A DNA stretch of 35,923 bases from Candidatus Nitrotoga sp. M5 (GTDB lineage: Bacteria; Pseudomonadota; Gammaproteobacteria; Burkholderiales; Gallionellaceae), in contig NZ_CAKMNW010000035.1 of assembly GCF_927904885.1 (NCBI RefSeq), forward strand, positions 1 through 35,923. Reading direction: 5' to 3'. The notes beneath the pieces are model-generated. The model was not told the origin of the DNA and searched no databases. It worked only from the letters and a program-made list of their open reading frames with translations. How positions within the stretch are numbered: position 1 is the stretch's first letter; each line of letters starts with the position of its first letter. Made by a program: the position numbers and the translations under genes. Below, piece after piece: positions 1-8,465 of the stretch.

Positions 1-343
1 TGTGTCTCAGCCAAATAGAGCGGACGCCACTGCCTGAAACAAAGACACCGCGTTTACGTAATTCATTACTGGTGCGGTGCTGTCCATGTGCTGGAAAGTC
101 TACTGCATAACCGATGACGGCTTGTTCTGTATGTTCGTCAACACGATTCTTGAGATTAGTTACGCGGCGCTCGCGATTGATAAGTCCTTCTAAACCATCG
201 GTTTCAACGAGTTCTTGATAGCGATAAAACGTGTCTCTTGATACGCCCATAATCTTGCAGGCTTTGGAGACGTTTTGAAGCTCTGAAGCAAGATTGAGCA
301 ATCCTGCTTTATGTTTAATGATTGGGTTGTTAGTATGAAACAT
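1..343 (-). CDS. IS481-family transposase, N-terminal part, cut by window edge
   Basis: The frame starts with ATG at 343 and stays open to base 1, giving about 114 residues. It begins MFHTNNPIIKHKAGLLNLA. A helix-turn-helix region follows (NVSKACKIMGVSRDTFYRY), then an Arg-rich linker (LINRERRVTNLKNRV). Near the edge is the segment FPAHGQHRTSNELRKRGVF, which leads into the DDE core of IS481-type transposases. The catalytic part lies outside the window, so it cannot be said whether the element is active. No stop or frameshift is visible in this part. The element end should lie between about 407 and 460, just downstream of the PRC-barrel gene. Confidence 0.85.
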   Translation of the reverse strand, partial: MFHTNNPIIKHKAGLLNLASELQNVSKACKIMGVSRDTFYRYQELVETDGLEGLINRERRVTNLKNRVDEHTEQAVIGYAVDFPAHGQHRTSNELRKRGVFVSGSGVRSIWLRH

Positions 344-406
344 GAGCGTTACCTTTCTTTATGTTTGATGACGGATTCGACACCCATATCAAACTCGGTA
401 ACGCTC
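344..406. repeat. Inverted repeat in the transposase leader
   Basis: GAGCGTTACC at 344-353 pairs with GGTAACGCTC at 397-406 (10 bp perfect, 43 bp apart), directly upstream of the IS481 transposase ATG. In the transposase mRNA this would be a long-loop hairpin next to the start codon. It could limit translation or be part of the element end. Function is inferred. Confidence 0.5.
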
Positions 407-465
407 ACTTTTACAAGTGCATTGTCAGATCAGATTGAGACTAGTTAAAATCACACTAGTACAAA

Positions 466-1692
466 TTACTTATCACTATACTTAAACGAAGTCATAGCTT
501 TAAGTTTCTCTTTAGTTGAATCTAAATATACATCATCACCATCAGCACTAATACGAAGCTTGTTGTAAGGTACAGCTACTAACTTTTCACCCATACCCAA
601 AAAACCACCCACTGAGATAATTGCCATGAGTTTTTTATCTGTTCTAGAGTAGATTACATCATCGATTTTACCGATATTATCACCATTTGACGTTTCAACA
701 GTCTCTCCAATTATTTCACTGGCACGGATTTGATACAAGCTTTTTGCATTTCGATATTTGCCGTACTCTACTGAATCTGCATACTTGCTTTTGCGCACTT
801 TAGAGGCAACTTTATCACGATTCATTCTCAACTCGCGACCCGACGCTTCACCTTTGTTATATTTAAACTCAGCTTTAGCTTTCAACGCTTTTTCTGATGA
901 ATTAAGATAAACATCATCACCATCTGAACTGACACGAAGCTCGTCATAAGGCACAGCAACAAGTTTTTCACCTATGCCTAAAAAACCACCTACTGAAATA
1001 ATTGCCATGAGTTTATTATTAGCACCCGCATAGACTAAATCATCAATTTCACCGATGTTATCACCATTTCGTTGTTCAACAGTCTCACCAATGAGCTCAC
1101 TTGCACGGACATGGTATGCGCTTTTTTCGCCACGATATTTGCCGTACTCAACTGAGTTGTCATAGGACATTATTTGGGCATTTCTCGCCATTCTTTCTCT
1201 TTTGTTTCTAATTGCTTGGCCGGACATCTCGTCATCATTGTATTTGAATTCAGGTTTGGCTTTTAAGGCCTCTTCTGTAGTGTCGAGATAGATATCATCA
1301 CGATCAGCGCTTACGCGTAGCTCTTTGTACGGCACTGCAACAAGTTTTTCACCAATACCTAAGAAACCACCAACAGAAATAATAACCATGATACTTTTGT
1401 CGGTTTCAGAGTAGATTAAATCATCAATCTCTCCAAGATTATCACCATTAGGTCTTTCGACTGTCTCACCAATCAATTCTCCAGCACGAACTTGATAAGC
1501 ACTTGTAGTGCCTCGTCTTGTTCCATATTCGACTGAACTACCAAACGAATTTTTGGATGAATTCTGAGTGGTTGTTTGGGCCATAGATTTAGTGTGATCC
1601 ACTTTGCTATGAGACTCTGCAAACGCTTGGCCAAGTAAAGCAGTACTACTTACTAATAAAGATGCTGCGAGAGTATGTTTATTGATTTTCAT
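466..1692 (-). CDS. Secreted protein with three tandem PRC-barrel domains
   Basis: A 408-residue protein. The ATG at 1692 (MKINKHTLAASL) is chosen over an upstream TTG because GGAAG sits about 7 bases before it. Residues 1-25 form a signal peptide ending near GQAFA-ES, so the protein should be periplasmic or outside the cell. Three repeats of about 105-110 residues follow. Each has SVEYG, then a Y-x-x-R-A-x-E-L/I-I-G-E-T-V segment, NGDN-(L/I)-G-(E/K)-IDD, a near-invariant (I)ISVGGFLG(I/M)GEKLVAVPY, and a closing F-K-Y. PRC-barrels are small beta-barrels involved in protein or RNA contacts; bacterial stress proteins often carry one. Linkers between the repeats are rich in Arg and Lys. A second, single PRC-barrel gene lies at 11560-11886. 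The 165-bp M3 element sits just upstream, between this gene and csbD. The exact role is unknown. Confidence 0.9.
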   Translation of the reverse strand: MKINKHTLAASLLVSSTALLGQAFAESHSKVDHTKSMAQTTTQNSSKNSFGSSVEYGTRRGTTSAYQVRAGELIGETVERPNGDNLGEIDDLIYSETDKSIMVIISVGGFLGIGEKLVAVPYKELRVSADRDDIYLDTTEEALKAKPEFKYNDDEMSGQAIRNKRERMARNAQIMSYDNSVEYGKYRGEKSAYHVRASELIGETVEQRNGDNIGEIDDLVYAGANNKLMAIISVGGFLGIGEKLVAVPYDELRVSSDGDDVYLNSSEKALKAKAEFKYNKGEASGRELRMNRDKVASKVRKSKYADSVEYGKYRNAKSLYQIRASEIIGETVETSNGDNIGKIDDVIYSRTDKKLMAIISVGGFLGMGEKLVAVPYNKLRISADGDDVYLDSTKEKLKAMTSFKYSDK

Positions 1693-1735
1693 AATAGCTT
1701 CCAATTTGTGATTGTATAAAATATATAAAAGCTAC

Positions 1736-1900
1736 TTAAGGAGACACTGATTAAATCGATGCAATTCAAGCGAATAAAATGCTTTTAGAAATTTTTCGAA
1801 GTGAGTCGTCATAGTCCTGCTATCGCGCCAATCTTCGGAAAAATCACAGGGACTTAAAGTACTTGCTTCAAATGATCCGACTTGATCAGAGTCTCCTTAA
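1736..1900. mobile_element. M3: 165-bp MITE-like near-palindrome
   Basis: The ends are long imperfect inverted repeats of about 36 bp. The left end starts TTAAGGAGACACTGAT at 1736, and the right end reads TTAAGGAGACTCTGAT on the minus strand from 1900. The arms continue with matching TCG, CA and AAGC blocks. Internal parts also pair (ATTTTTCGAAG with CTTCGGAAAAAT), so the whole unit can fold as one long hairpin. It holds no gene. The flanking TTAA could be the target duplication around GGAGAC ends. It sits in the promoter region of the triple PRC-barrel gene and just downstream of csbD, so it could act as terminator or promoter as well. Confidence 0.7.
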
Positions 1901-1916
1901 AATTAGCTGCAGTTAC

Positions 1917-2117
1917 TTACTTATGCTTGTTACACCAATCTTCAACTTGCTTGTCAGCTTCGTCTTTTGCGATGCCGTAGCGCTCCTGAATTTTTCCTGA
2001 GAGTTCTGTAGCATTGCCTTTGACGACATCTACATCATCATTGGTTAACTTACCCCATTGTTTTTGAGTTTGGCCTTTAAGCTGCTCCCATTTTCCTTTT
2101 AAAATATCGGAATTCAT
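1917..2117 (-). CDS. CsbD-like stress-response protein (YjbJ type)
   Basis: A 66-residue hydrophilic protein, MNSDILKGKWEQLKGQTQKQ at the start, with the family hallmarks KGKW-x-Q-LKG, W-G-K-L-T, a central V-x-G-x-x-x-x-L-x-G-K-I-Q-x-x-Y-G, and a charged helical tail ending in W-C-N-K-H-K. CsbD/YjbJ proteins are small, abundant, general-stress proteins whose biochemical function is not known. A strong ribosome site AAGGAGC precedes ATG by 6 bases. Element E copy 1 lies about 175-365 bp upstream and M3 lies just downstream. Length is typical for the family. The single Cys near the C terminus is unusual for such a small protein. Confidence 0.93.
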   Translation of the reverse strand: MNSDILKGKWEQLKGQTQKQWGKLTNDDVDVVKGNATELSGKIQERYGIAKDEADKQVEDWCNKHK

Positions 2118-2290
2118 TTGTAGCTCCTTAGATAATTGATTAATCTGGCTAATAATCTAACCAGTGCTTTAAGTCAAAGAGCTTTGCTATGTCTACGAAA
2201 TTAATCATTTCATGCTGTCAAAATATGGGCTTTAAATAAAACATACATCCCACTCTTTAGACAGCACTCCAACTGATAGATATAGAACAC

Positions 2291-2480
2291 GATGCATGTC
2301 ACTCTTAAGAGTGTCACCAAGACACATTATTTGGCTGACCCTCTAATTAAGAATAACAAAGCATCTCGGACAGGATCTGTGCGCTATCGCGCATATGTTG
2401 CCAATAAATATCGGGACCACTATCGATGCGTAAAATCGAAGAAGCGCTGCGGCACAAACTTCATATAATGTATGACGAAG
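2291..2480 (-). promoter_or_regulatory. Element E, copy 1 (upstream of csbD)
   Basis: One of four related intergenic copies. It contains the perfect inverted repeat TGCGC-TATC-GCGCA at 2380-2393, a 14-base palindrome CACTCTTAAGAGTG centred at 2306, the block GACCCTCTAATTAAGAATAAC, and the distal block AAATCGAAGAAGCGCTGCGG. It is read here toward csbD on the minus strand. The 63-residue open frame over this region is not conserved in the other copies and is not considered coding. Regulatory role is inferred from position and conservation. Confidence 0.55.
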
Positions 2481-2503
2481 ACAATTATTTTCTACAAAAT
2501 GTC

Positions 2504-2570
2504 TGGATATAGGAGAAGTAAAGCACTTTCCCATGAGTTTTGAAGGTAATCAAAGCTGGCTCGAGGTCAG
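2504..2570. repeat. R2 dispersed repeat, partial copy a
   Basis: Contains GGATATAGGA, then CACTTTCCCATGAGTTTTGA and CAAAGCTGGCTCGAG. Related wording appears at 15951-16060, 18381-18499 and 23841-23910. The rest of the gap between csbD and the kinase gene (2571-2846) holds MITE M1 and no gene. Confidence 0.45.
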
Positions 2571-2610
2571 TTGCACACTATTCGGCAGCTTTTATCAATT
2601 GCCCATAGCT

Positions 2611-2774
2611 AGCAGCCTGCCGGACTTAAAGAATCGTAGCGGAAATTAAACTGAGCGCAGGTAGGTGTGGATGGTTTCGCAGGGTAACAGTTGTTCTATT
2701 GCCAAAAATAGTGGCGGGATATACACCGCTCAGCTAAATTTGTACCCGTTTTTTTTTAAGCCCGGCAGGCTGCT
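2611..2774. mobile_element. M1: 164-bp MITE, copy 1
   Basis: Bounded by AGCAGCCTGCCGGACTTAA at 2611 and its near-exact inverse ending at 2774, with pairing extending about 45 bp inward (to the CTGAGCG blocks). The ends are flanked by CT on the left and AG on the right, giving CTAG...CTAG, a possible target duplication. A second full copy of exactly the same length, in the opposite orientation, is at 31230-31393, and a single end is at 31127-31145. The interior GCAGGGTAACAGTTGTTCTA is conserved between copies. No transposase is encoded, so a full-length relative elsewhere must have moved it. Confidence 0.8.
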
Positions 2775-2846
2775 AGCACATTGGCTAAACTCACCAACCC
2801 TACTGACATTTATCGATAAATAAAAAACTGTCAAAAGTAAAAGGAA

Positions 2847-5800
2847 CTAATCTGACGTCTGAGTGCGTGAACTTTCAGCATACTCAAATGCTTCATTCAA
2901 AATATTCAAAAATTCTTTGACCTTAATTGGTTTAGTAACATAACGGAAGAACCCCGCTGTCAAACCGTCTTTAACATCGCGTGGGTGGGCATTGGCGCTA
3001 AGAGCAATAACTGGAATGTGTGCCGTTAATTCATCTTGACGTAATAATTTAAGCACTTCAATACCACTAATATCAGGCAATTTGATATCCATCAAAATTA
3101 CGGCGGGCTGAATCTCACGTGCGAGTTCAACGCTGAGATGTCCATCCGCTGAACTAAATAAATGTATATCGGAATTAATTTCAACTAATTGTTCCACAAA
3201 TTTTAAATTAGCTTGGTTATCTTCAACATATAGCAGCTTACGTTGTGATATAAAGTTTTTAGCTGTTGCTGAATCCGATGCGATGAGCTTAGACTGAACG
3301 CTAGGCACGATTGTGGGTGAGACACTCGACATCAACTTGATCCAAAATACGCTTCCTACCCCTACTGTACTTTCCACACCCATTTCACCACCCATCAGTT
3401 CGACCAATCGTTTAGTCATGATCAGACCGATACCGGTACCTTCCACGCCACTGCTTTCTCGTCCAAGTCGGTTGAATGGCTGAAACAACTGTTCCAATTG
3501 TTCCTGGCACATTCCTATACCGGTATCAACTATTTCTATACAAATTTTTCCTTCAGTGCATAAACTGTGTACATCAACTTTACCTCCACTTCGATTGTAT
3601 TTAATTGCATTGGAAAGCAAATTAACTAAAACCTGCTTTAGTCGAATTCGATCAGCCCTCACAAACCACGAATTGTCTAATGGAGAATAGCTTACAAGGA
3701 TGCCCAGTTTTTGTGCCTGCGGTTCGACCATCGAACGACATTCCGCCATGACTTCTTCCACGGCCACGCATTCCAGCGACAGTGACACTTTACCCGACTC
3801 GATCACTGATAAATCGAGAATTTCGTTAATCAAATCTAATAAATACCATCCTCCTTTGAGAATCTGATCTATGCTCGACACCTGTGAAGGTGTCGGTGTA
3901 GTTAATCCAATCTGCAGGAGTTGAGCGAACCCCAAAATAGCGTGGAGGGGCGTGCGAAGCTCATGACTCATACTGGACAGAAAATCTGATTTTGCGAGGT
4001 TAGCTTTTTGAGCTTCGGCAATGGCTTGATTCAGATTCATTTCAAACTGTTTTCGTTCGGTGATATCGTAAAAGCAATTTACGGTTCCGGTAATTTCTCC
4101 CAGTTCATTTCTTAGCTGAACGATATTGGCAATGATATTAAGTAACGAGCCATCCGATTGCTCCACCATGATTTCGAAATCAGTTAGCTCAGGAACCTCT
4201 TTCTTTAACACTTCAGCCATGGGAGTTAACCGGTAAGGCATCTCAGTTCCGTCTGGAAAAGATAATTTTAGCGAACTGCAAAACGCTTCATCAGTATCTC
4301 CTACCCTAGGCTCTTGACCCCATAAGGTCCTTGCACCCCGATTGACTTCCTGGATTACTCCCGCTGCATCGCAAAAATACATTGCGATGGGCCCCCAATC
4401 AAATACAGCCCGAAAGCGGGCTTCACTTTGACGCAAAGCTTCTGCCCCCATGACCTTTTCTGTAGCATCGCTGAAAAGGATAGCAACATTCCGATTCTCT
4501 TCACCTTCCAATCGGGCGGCAGACATATCGATCCAACGATTCAGCGATTTAACCTCACGAACGAAGGAAATAGGGGTACCTGTTAAGGCAACGGTACCGA
4601 AAGTTTGGATCCAACATTCTTCAAGATTAGGGAGGACTTCACGAATCCGTTTGCCTACTATGTCATGTAATCCGGATTGCTTCTCGAAAGCAGGATTTAC
4701 TTCCAGAAAACGGTAATCGATCGGCTTTTTGTGCGAGTCGAAGATCATTTCAATCACACAAAACCCTTGGTCCATGGAGCTAAATAAACTGCGGTAACGC
4801 TCTTCGGATTTTCGCAAGTTTTCTTCTGCCTGCTTACGTTCGGTGATGTCATAAAAATAACAGACCACACCATACTGCTCGTCGGGAAGCATGATGCGTT
4901 CAATCCGCCAATCGTAGGACTCCACTTCTGCAGTATTTTCGCGGCGTTCAGTCGTATCGTGATTGATGTAAGGCTCACCTGTGTCCAACGTGTGGCGGAA
5001 ACGCCGCACCACCTCGGAAGCGAAGGGTGCCGGCCACAATATTCTTAAAATCTCCTCAAAATCACGCCCGATCAGCGGATCGACGTTACTGAATACTTTT
5101 TCTGCCGCAATACTAATTTGCCGCAAACGAAATTGAGCATCTACGATGTACACACCAAAGGCTGCATTTTTGATCAAATTGAAAAATGTGTTGTGACTAC
5201 AGCGCAACCGATCTACCGCGCGCTTATGAATAGTAATATCTTTGAAGGTGATGCCAATTCGATGGTGAGTCAGGTCGTCAATTCGATGGGCAGTAAATTC
5301 CAATACGTTGCCTTCACTCAATTGACCACGTTCAAATTTTATCGAGTCGCCCGTTTGAAGGATGGAATTATAAATGAGCGGATTCACCATAAGCACATCA
5401 GGAGACATTTCACTTAAGGTTTTTCCGACCACATTTTTTAAATCGGTTTGTATCATGAATGCTCGGTCAGCTTCGATGAAGCAGAAATCAAGCCCACCTA
5501 GAGTATTTTCAATTTTTTCGATGATGCAATAGCCCTCACCTATTGACTCCAGGAGAATTCGATATTTTTTTTCGTTCAAGCATCTATCAACTTGTTTGCA
5601 CGAAGTCTCGTCGCTTACAATCAACTGATATCCGACAAGCTGATTCTGTGCGTCGGATAGTGATTCTATTGTCACTTTGGCCGAAAATCGTCCACCATCT
5701 TTGCGGATCAAGTTCAACTCGCACATGCCCTCAATACCGTGCGAAACCGTTAATGCCAACATGTCAGAATCAGATGTGAGTGTGGATGCAAATTTTGTAC

Positions 5801-6086
5801 CAAACTCCTTGGCGCGCTGAATCACTTCTTCACGATCTATAATATCGGCCAACGTCATTTTGTTTGTTAGTTCAGCGGCTGTATAGCCGAACATTCGCTC
5901 AGCTTCCAGATTCACTAATTGAATAACGCCCTTCTCATCGATTGTAATGCTTGAGAAGTCAGCCTTGTTGAGAATGGCGTTCTGTAATGCGCAAATTTTA
6001 TGAACTGCCGCTTGGCCGCGACGGGCGGGTTTTAATGTAGCGGTCGGGGATTCGGTTTGGATAAGTGAAAGCAATTTTTCAATCAT
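2847..6086 (-). CDS. Soluble hybrid sensor histidine kinase, five PAS domains plus receiver
   Basis: A 1079-residue protein. ATG at 6086 (MIEKLLSLIQ) is preferred because AGGGA precedes it at 7 bases; the ATG at 6134 has no ribosome site. No transmembrane segment is seen, so it should sense a cytoplasmic signal. Domains: PAS at about 45-165, 175-295, 300-420, 430-550 and 555-680. The HisKA phosphoacceptor His is near 708 in SMSHELRTPLHAILGF. The HATPase has N box NLLSNAIKYN near 825, DTGIGM near 855 and GTGIGLIMTKR near 885. The C-terminal receiver runs from about 950 with LLYVEDN, phospho-Asp near 1000 in ILMDIKLPD, and the Lys of VTKPIK near 1053. No output domain is attached, so signal must go on to a phosphotransfer protein or another regulator; none is encoded nearby. 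It lies alone between csbD and the membrane-protein genes, so a role in stress sensing is a guess. Confidence 0.95.
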   Translation of the reverse strand: MIEKLLSLIQTESPTATLKPARRGQAAVHKICALQNAILNKADFSSITIDEKGVIQLVNLEAERMFGYTAAELTNKMTLADIIDREEVIQRAKEFGTKFASTLTSDSDMLALTVSHGIEGMCELNLIRKDGGRFSAKVTIESLSDAQNQLVGYQLIVSDETSCKQVDRCLNEKKYRILLESIGEGYCIIEKIENTLGGLDFCFIEADRAFMIQTDLKNVVGKTLSEMSPDVLMVNPLIYNSILQTGDSIKFERGQLSEGNVLEFTAHRIDDLTHHRIGITFKDITIHKRAVDRLRCSHNTFFNLIKNAAFGVYIVDAQFRLRQISIAAEKVFSNVDPLIGRDFEEILRILWPAPFASEVVRRFRHTLDTGEPYINHDTTERRENTAEVESYDWRIERIMLPDEQYGVVCYFYDITERKQAEENLRKSEERYRSLFSSMDQGFCVIEMIFDSHKKPIDYRFLEVNPAFEKQSGLHDIVGKRIREVLPNLEECWIQTFGTVALTGTPISFVREVKSLNRWIDMSAARLEGEENRNVAILFSDATEKVMGAEALRQSEARFRAVFDWGPIAMYFCDAAGVIQEVNRGARTLWGQEPRVGDTDEAFCSSLKLSFPDGTEMPYRLTPMAEVLKKEVPELTDFEIMVEQSDGSLLNIIANIVQLRNELGEITGTVNCFYDITERKQFEMNLNQAIAEAQKANLAKSDFLSSMSHELRTPLHAILGFAQLLQIGLTTPTPSQVSSIDQILKGGWYLLDLINEILDLSVIESGKVSLSLECVAVEEVMAECRSMVEPQAQKLGILVSYSPLDNSWFVRADRIRLKQVLVNLLSNAIKYNRSGGKVDVHSLCTEGKICIEIVDTGIGMCQEQLEQLFQPFNRLGRESSGVEGTGIGLIMTKRLVELMGGEMGVESTVGVGSVFWIKLMSSVSPTIVPSVQSKLIASDSATAKNFISQRKLLYVEDNQANLKFVEQLVEINSDIHLFSSADGHLSVELAREIQPAVILMDIKLPDISGIEVLKLLRQDELTAHIPVIALSANAHPRDVKDGLTAGFFRYVTKPIKVKEFLNILNEAFEYAESSRTQTSD

Positions 6087-6776
6087 GTAGATCCCTGAAC
6101 AGTTATTGTGGAATACTGAACTTCTTATCAACATTCATGAATTCATAATTGATCGACTACCATCCTTAAATCCATAGGGAGGATATCGACTTTAATATCA
6201 CGACAAATATTATACTGTTAGCCAATATTTTTAGGATATCTTGGAAAACAACTGTATGAGGAACAAACCCTTTGTACTAAATTTAGTACAACTTTTGATT
6301 TATTTAAAATAGCGCGGATTCAAGTTCAAAGCGTTTCAACCGGCGGTTGCTAGCTATAGCCACCTAAACCCGCCGATTAACTCGCATTCTGATCCCCAGC
6401 AGAAAGCATAATACATCAGTTGGCAAAAGCCTGATAAATTTTAAGCTAGTGCATTTAAACCTGCCGTTCATTGGCAGTCGCAGGTCAGGCAATATAGAAA
6501 CACCGAGCTGCCGTTGCTGAGACGGGGGTATCCCAGCTCTTAACACTGCTGATTCATCGCGAAATTAAGCCTGAACGCATGCTAAATGTCATATCCGTCT
6601 CTATCTCGACCAAGTAAGTATGCCCTCCTTTTCTATCAGCTCACCATGTTGAATAAAGAAGTGGTTTGTGACGCCACAGCATGCACACTTAACCGACCTA
6701 AGTTTACTAGCACACACAATGATTTAATTAAACGTTGGCGCTCGTAGCTCCCCTCCTCTATTCGCATCTTCCAATT
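6087..6776. other. 690-bp gap without a convincing gene
   Basis: Upstream region of the kinase gene; the AT-rich stretch at 6180-6310 could hold its promoter. Open frames of 60 residues (minus, 6364-6546) and 33 residues (plus, 6646-6747) lack ribosome sites and recognisable domains. No repeat family described here is found in it. Confidence 0.5.
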
Positions 6777-6812
6777 AAAAGCGCCATTACTGATAAGAGT
6801 AATGGCGCTTTT
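6777..6812 (-). terminator. Strong hairpin terminator, probably for the small-membrane-protein genes
   Basis: A perfect 15-bp stem: AAAAGCGCCATTACT at 6777-6791 pairs with AGTAATGGCGCTTTT at 6798-6812 around a 6-base loop. A-rich and T-rich flanks on both sides make it bidirectional. It lies 97 bases past the stop of the 44-aa gene on the minus strand, the most likely transcript to end here. Confidence 0.8.
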
Positions 6813-6908
6813 AATTTATTTTTCTATTAACCAAGGTGATGTTTAAATATACTTATCACCGTCTGTATATTAATAACTATTCAACTGCGCGTGGGTTGAC
6901 ATCTAATG

Positions 6909-7043
6909 TCAGAGCCTTCCCGTTAAGAATAATAAAAGAACAATAAGTAGCAATAATCCACCTACTCCGCCAATGTAGACGTTTTGGACTACGGCACCTA
7001 CAACTAAAAGTATTATTAATAATCCTAATAATCCTACTCTCAT
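6909..7043 (-). CDS. 44-residue hydrophobic membrane peptide
   Basis: ATG at 7043 is preceded at 8 bases by GAGGT, a good ribosome site. The peptide starts MRVGLLGLLIILLVVGAVV and ends in FLTGRL. It has two hydrophobic helices (residues 4-19 and 29-41) split by QNVYIGGVGG, which suggests a helical hairpin in the inner membrane. It recalls the small DUF3309-type membrane peptides found beside stress genes, but I cannot assign the family firmly. It lies 62 bp downstream of the 402-aa membrane-protein gene in the same orientation, and both are followed by the hairpin at 6777-6812, so they probably share a transcript. Confidence 0.7.
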   Translation of the reverse strand: MRVGLLGLLIILLVVGAVVQNVYIGGVGGLLLLIVLLLFLTGRL

Positions 7044-7105
7044 GTTATTTACCTCACTATTTTTTTAATTTTTTGTTCATTTGGATACGTATGTTCGTTT
7101 AATTA

Positions 7106-8314
7106 TTAACGAACCGCATAAATACGACGTACTGCTCTAGCACCCATGTGACCACCAACTAAACCTGCTAGCATACCTAACGCTGCTGCTATAAAGGCAG
7201 ACCAAAGCACTGCTTGCAAATATGTTCCGGCCGCCTCAGACGCTTTATTTAACTTAGCTTTCACTTCGTTAATCATTTCCTTAGTTTCTTGCTCAGCACC
7301 ATCAACAATAGAGTTAATTTCTTCCTCAGTTAAGTTCGTATTTACAGCAAGCACATTTTTAGTCATTTCGGGCTCACCCATTATTAGGTATTGCCCTGCC
7401 TCAAGCATTGTTTCTGAATCTAGTTCTTGTATTGCTTTATTAATCTCTCGTGATGAAACTTCTGCTCCGGCCATGTTGCTAACCGATTTGCTTACAGAGG
7501 TTCTCACGACTTTTACTTGCTCGGTTAACCATTGTTGAGCTTCTTGAGCATCATCAGATTTACTCCAGCTTTCCACTTTTTGCTGGGCGCCTTCAATAAT
7601 TGAGTCAATCTCGGAATTTGATAGATTGGTTCGCTGAGCTAACTGACTACGTGCATTTTCTGTATCACCTACTACCAGAGCGCTCGTAATGGATGCAGCG
7701 TCTTTAGCATTCAAAGACTCAATTGCTGAACGAACTTCTTTTTTATTGGGGCTATTTGGACCTCTTGCGGTACTACTTAACACTTTAGATGCTTGACGCT
7801 TCATCACTGCGGCAATGTTTGTTGTTACCGCGTCAGGAATCATGCTATCGGAATCGTTGCTGGTAGCACCGGCAATGACCGTTGTGCTTACTTTATTAGC
7901 AGACCCCATCGCACCGCTTATCGCGTTCACTGCACCGCCAATGCCAGAAGCACCTAGTAAAATGATAATCAGCGTACCAACCGACCAGACGGTGAGTCCG
8001 TGTAAGGCACCTATACGATCATCAAATGTTCCCGCTAGCTTTGCTGCAAGAAGTCCGCCGGCAAAGGTAGCAATTATTGCGCTGAACAGAATCCAGATGA
8101 TTGATCCAATACCTAATCCGTCTCCTATCGCGCTCAGATCTGTTGCATCTGCGATGCCCACTCCAATAGCGGATCCAAGCAGTAACAGTAGCCAACTTAA
8201 TGCAAATAGCAAACTGACGCCTGCAAGTATCGCTCCCCAGCTAATTCGATGACTAACCGGAATATCAAATGCAACCACTGCTGCTGCGGGTGAACCTTGT
8301 GTTTCTATTACCAT
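7106..8314 (-). CDS. Four-helix membrane protein with duplicated soluble loop domain
   Basis: A 402-residue protein with an excellent ribosome site (AAGGAG, 6 bases before ATG). Predicted membrane helices: about 25-55, 70-97, 105-135 and 365-392, with a basic C-terminal end (GARAVRRIYAVR). Between helices 3 and 4 is a soluble region of about 220 residues containing two related modules. Both read as an Ile-x-x-Leu start, a region ending in N-L-(S/T)-x-x-E-I-(D/N)-S-I-(I/V)-(E/D)-G-A-(Q/E)-Q, then a charged helix (near residues 190-250 and 290-345). Internal duplication is thus visible. No enzymatic motif is seen. The family is not recognised beyond conserved proteobacterial membrane proteins that occur with CsbD and PRC-barrel genes. 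Element E copy 2 lies 150-390 bp upstream. Confidence 0.85.
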   Translation of the reverse strand: MVIETQGSPAAAVVAFDIPVSHRISWGAILAGVSLLFALSWLLLLLGSAIGVGIADATDLSAIGDGLGIGSIIWILFSAIIATFAGGLLAAKLAGTFDDRIGALHGLTVWSVGTLIIILLGASGIGGAVNAISGAMGSANKVSTTVIAGATSNDSDSMIPDAVTTNIAAVMKRQASKVLSSTARGPNSPNKKEVRSAIESLNAKDAASITSALVVGDTENARSQLAQRTNLSNSEIDSIIEGAQQKVESWSKSDDAQEAQQWLTEQVKVVRTSVSKSVSNMAGAEVSSREINKAIQELDSETMLEAGQYLIMGEPEMTKNVLAVNTNLTEEEINSIVDGAEQETKEMINEVKAKLNKASEAAGTYLQAVLWSAFIAAALGMLAGLVGGHMGARAVRRIYAVR

Positions 8315-8465
8315 GATGGTCTCCTTTATATTTAGTTATAGTGCTGCTATTTTGAAGACGCCGTTAATCTTATGTTTGCATTCATTAATTCCTTAAGGCC
8401 TTTAACAAAATATAAGCTAGCTTAAGCACTGAAATAGGTTTTCATAGCAATGTGTCGAAGCTTGG

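Noticed and set aside
2343..2534. 63-residue minus-strand frame
   Set aside because: It covers element E copy 1, is not kept open in the other copies, and lacks a ribosome site.
6646..6747. 33-codon plus-strand frame starting ATG TTG AAT AAA
   Set aside because: No ribosome site, no recognisable domain and no sign of conservation in this window.
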